This document shows positions 7,639 through 10,140 of a DNA stretch of 10,140 nucleotides, one piece after another. Position 1 is the first letter of the stretch. Each line of letters begins with the position of its first letter. Below the pieces are notes generated by a model. The model saw only the letters and a program-made list of their open reading frames with translations. It ran no database searches and had not been told where the DNA came from. The stretch spans positions 1 to 10,140 of the forward strand of contig JAXIUW010234285.1 of assembly GCA_035591015.1 (NCBI GenBank), read 5' to 3'. The position numbers and the translations under genes are program-made. Source of the DNA: Cephalothrix simula. Its lineage: Eukaryota; Nemertea; Palaeonemertea; Archinemertea; Cephalotrichidae.

Positions 7639-8115
7639 CTGAAATAATTATGTAAAACTAAGTGAATTTCGTCAAATTTTTATTGTACCGTTACATTTTT
7701 TTGCCGTTTACAATAAACACTAATTTGGAGTATTACGTGTTTGCCATTCCCTTCGCAGTCTGACACCCTACATCAGGGTGTATACGTTTGAGTGTTTATT
7801 ATAGCAATATTATAGGGCTGTTTTTTACACAGCTGTGCTATACTAGAAATCATCATCAAAAATTCATTATCATGTGAATTAGTTAAACCATTTTGCATTT
7901 ACAATTTTGTGTACATGATAATTTTACTTTAAAAATATACATGAAAACAATGTTAAATATGAAAAGCTTACTTACCGGGCCTGATAATCCACTTTTATAT
8001 TGTTTGTTGGTGTTTGAGGTTATGAAGGCAATTTTACCTATATGGCGTGATCTTTCATGACAAGGTTTGATGAATCTCTCATACTATACCAACAGTATAC
8101 TAGAGATATAAATAT
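7639..8115 (-). promoter_or_regulatory. Possible 5' leader: TATA-like box, noncoding exon, leader intron
   Basis: A T-rich acceptor (ATTATTTCAG, ending at 7639) lies 17 bp before the acyltransferase ATG. A strong donor (CCCG|GTAAGTAAG) is at 7975-7967, giving a possible 337-bp leader intron. The sequence before this donor has an in-frame TAA and no ATG, so the upstream exon would be untranslated. TATATTTATA around 8115-8106 sits at a suitable distance for transcription starting near 8080. A better-looking TATAAAAG at 7999-7992 would start transcription inside the proposed intron and so competes with this model. Confidence 0.3.
7712..7800. repeat. Foldback repeat, 89 bp
   Basis: AATAAACACT (7712-7721) is exactly inverted as AGTGTTTATT (7791-7800). 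Inside, a TACG-containing block is loosely inverted as well, and ACACCCT/AGGGTGT (7763-7769, 7775-7781) forms a tight inner hairpin with a 5-bp loop. It lies in the proposed leader intron of the acyltransferase gene. Confidence 0.65.
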
Positions 8116-8210
8116 AAAAGCTTTATTCTAAGGTATAAAGCCTGTCGTAATAGATCATGCATAACGTTGTAAAGCAAAGAATTTTTATAGATGTATATCG
8201 ATGTTCTGAT

Positions 8211-8295
8211 CATATGAATAACTTGCATTCTTAATTCATATTTAAAAAACCAATATAACCTCGTTGTATATGATTTTTTAAAGCTAATTCATATG
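8211..8295. repeat. Imperfect AT-rich inverted repeat
   Basis: CATATGAAT (8211-8219) is inverted as ATTCATATG (8287-8295). Between them, TTTAAAAAACCAATATAAC is loosely inverted as GTTGTATATGATTTTTTAAA. The low base complexity makes chance pairing quite possible. Confidence 0.4.
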
Positions 8296-8390
8296 GATTT
8301 TACTGGCTTGAATGTCTCTGTAGTCTTTGATCACAATACATGTCCAGTCAAATCTTCGTCAAATTTGTCCACCTTTTTTATATTTACCTT

Positions 8391-8540
8391 TTAAGGCCTA
8401 AATAGAGTTACCCTCGCCGCGCCGGTTACGACGTGCGACAACTACGAGATATTAGAGCGCAGGAATCATAGCATTTTTATTCAAAGCATAGCTTCGGTGC
8501 TCCGGTATCTCATATTTGTCGCACTATTTGGGCCTTTAGT
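8391..8540. mobile_element. Foldback (MITE-like) element, 150 bp
   Basis: The left end TTAAGGCCTAAATAG (8391-8405) pairs with CTATTTGGGCCTTTAG (about 8524-8539). Further in, 8433-8458 pairs with 8499-8524 at 21 of 26 positions (GTGCGACAA..A.GAGATA...GAGC). The left arm carries an extra 27-bp GC-rich stretch (8406-8432) absent from the right arm. There is no coding capacity. It stands out from the AT-rich flanks. Confidence 0.75.
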
Positions 8541-9928
8541 TTAGACCTATAAATCAACTTTTGTGATTTCATGGGCATAAAACAACGATAAGTCAATAAC
8601 CTCCCTCCCAGGCCTCCCTGTACCGTATTTAGATAACTATTTTAAATTAATTGTATGAAATTATCAGTAATTGACATAATTTCATCAAATGACATATTAT
8701 GACCATTTCAAATGTTTGTCTGCATAGAATCTATATCTCTTTCCATCATTTTGATGGTTGTAATACCCCTCCGCAAAAAGAACTTGGGCTGCCTTCCCCT
8801 ATTTCGCCCACTAGATTTTCCAAAAATAAAACTGCTTCAAATGGCCTAAAACTCCGTAAATAAGACGTATAGTCAAAATTTTTAAAGTTCGATAATATTT
8901 TTTCATTTAAGCAAATATTTTTGGCTACAGGAGCAAGTATAGTCCTCCGTGTACAAATGAATAGGGATTCAAAACTATGTTGCCGGTCGGTCCACACAAT
9001 AAAACTTTGTGAGCCATAACAAAAAAATTTGATGCTAAGACCTGGGCGTAATACTTAAAAAACGGTTAATCACCCTTCTATTCAATAATCTTGCAATGAT
9101 GCAATGCAATAAACCTAATTATCACAATAGTGTCAATTCGTTGCACAATTCTATTGAAATCAATTAAGTACTGCCCTGCATGAAAATCTCTAGGGCCCGA
9201 CGGACAACTTTGAAAAAATGGTCTATAAAAGTTTCAATTTGCAGAATTTTATTACTTATCAATAATAAAAGTCGAGTTCCTGCTATTTTCCATGAATCCT
9301 ATGAAACTGTGGTGTCGTTACGATTCCAATGAGCCATCTTTGCTAATTGTTAGGTTATTCTCATTTTTACCTATGCGACATCCCGGCACGCCAGGGCAGG
9401 GTGATTTCATTCAAGATACACTACGAGTACCCCTACTTTAATGAGATTACTATGCGATATAATGCAACGAGCTGATAAGCACATGTAGACAGGCTTATGA
9501 ACATGTGCACCAGTGCATATTTTCATGTGAGCAGTCACGCTCAGTTGCATAATCCAAACTAAACAAAATCGGGTTATGCGATGCTATCATGCATTATTAG
9601 GCCTAGTAATTTTATCGATTTGTAAATGTAATGCGTTAGTCATTCATGATCCTACAAGAGTATTTTGATAATTTTGACTTTTAATTGTCAGACGGCAGAC
9701 TTTGTACACCCACTAAGTATACCTCAACTTTGATCTCTTGGACGTCTTCCTATATATTTAAGAATTCGTCATGTAGATAAAAACTTAACTTGATTTTTGA
9801 ACTTTCGGTGTGCAACGGCGAGTTTACCTGGTAAGTTACTTACATTTATTTCAATTTCTTTTCTCTCTACTAATTTAAGATGCATTTGATATACGTAATT
9901 TAATATACATCATATCGTCAATTCCACG
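8541..9928. other. Gene-free stretch
   Basis: No supported gene, RNA or array is seen. A 83-codon frame on the - strand (8997-8746) has no recognisable family features and no splice context and is not called. GCACATGT (9479-9486) is inverted as ACATGTGC (9501-9508). A good + strand donor-like sequence CCTG|GTAAGT occurs near 9832, preceded by a TATATATTTA box around 9751. It could mark the first exon of a gene beyond the window, but nothing else supports that. Confidence 0.4.
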
Positions 9929-10118
9929 CGTAACGGACGTAACGATCGGAGACTTTGAGCCAATAAAAAAAACACAAAACGGATGATATACTACATGTTA
10001 TAGAAATTTTATGACCCGTTTTTAGGAGTTCTCTCAGAATAACTTTACATCAAAGGGGTGCTGTCAACCAATTTTAAGATATTGAGCCAAAAGTGACCGT
10101 AACGGACGTAATCGGAGA
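9929..10118. repeat. CGTAACGGACGTAA direct repeat, two copies
   Basis: CGTAACGGACGTAACGATCGGAGA-type sequence at 9929-9952 recurs at 10098-10118 with a 3-bp deletion. TTGAGCCAA also recurs (about 9955-9963 and 10083-10090), but after the first copy and before the second. The core itself repeats CGTAACG/CGTAAC. The copies are CpG-rich in AT-rich DNA and the pattern may continue past the window edge. Confidence 0.75.
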
Positions 10119-10140
10119 GAAATTTGAAGTTGGTAAATTT

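Noticed and set aside
8746-8997. 83-codon - strand open frame
   Set aside because: No recognisable family, no splice or start context, and length compatible with chance.
9479-9508. GCACATGT/ACATGTGC inverted repeat as a regulatory site
   Set aside because: The arms are only 8 bp, nothing nearby needs such a site, and chance occurrence is plausible.
1-10140. CRISPR array or bacterial operon
   Set aside because: No regular short repeats with unique spacers, no ribosome-binding sites, and spliced genes show a eukaryote.

Overview
The window looks like nuclear DNA of an invertebrate animal. It is AT-rich, its genes are split by GT-AG introns with good splice signals, and about half of it is tandem and inverted-repeat DNA. 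There is no bacterial-style gene packing. I cannot name the species. Protein content (an animal-type NDUFA4/NMES1 family member and a wax-ester-synthase/DGAT family acyltransferase) points to a metazoan outside the vertebrates.

Two real genes are supported, and their 3' ends face each other. On the + strand, two short exons (371-459 and 794-935) join in frame to give the C-terminal 76 residues of a small mitochondrial-type membrane protein resembling NMES1/C15orf48. Its first exon lies upstream of the window, beyond a 154-bp tandem repeat at 1-295. On the - strand, exons 7621-6751 and 6209-5602 join in frame to give a complete 492-residue WSD-type O-acyltransferase with an intact HHxxxDG motif. 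A noncoding leader exon near 7976-8080 is possible.

The roughly 4.7 kb between the two stop codons holds no convincing gene. From left to right it contains: a 21-bp tandem duplication with a CRE-like palindrome (967-1008); a 772-bp inverted-repeat element with an internal 110-bp minisatellite (1610-2381); a 312-bp element with 16-bp inverted ends that carries a strong hairpin (2552-2863, hairpin 2590-2669); a 155-bp foldback (2866-3020); and a 2.14-kb TA-flanked inverted-repeat element filled with opposed copies of a roughly 100-bp unit and G11 runs (3117-5254). No transposase is visible, so all would be non-autonomous.

Upstream of the acyltransferase lie two more foldbacks (7712-7800, 8391-8540), then about 1.4 kb with no gene, and a dispersed CGTAACGGACGTAA repeat at the right edge. 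The genes have no evident shared function beyond lipid/mitochondrial housekeeping. The most notable things are the split NMES1-like gene, the acyltransferase with an altered second motif, and the density of independent foldback elements.
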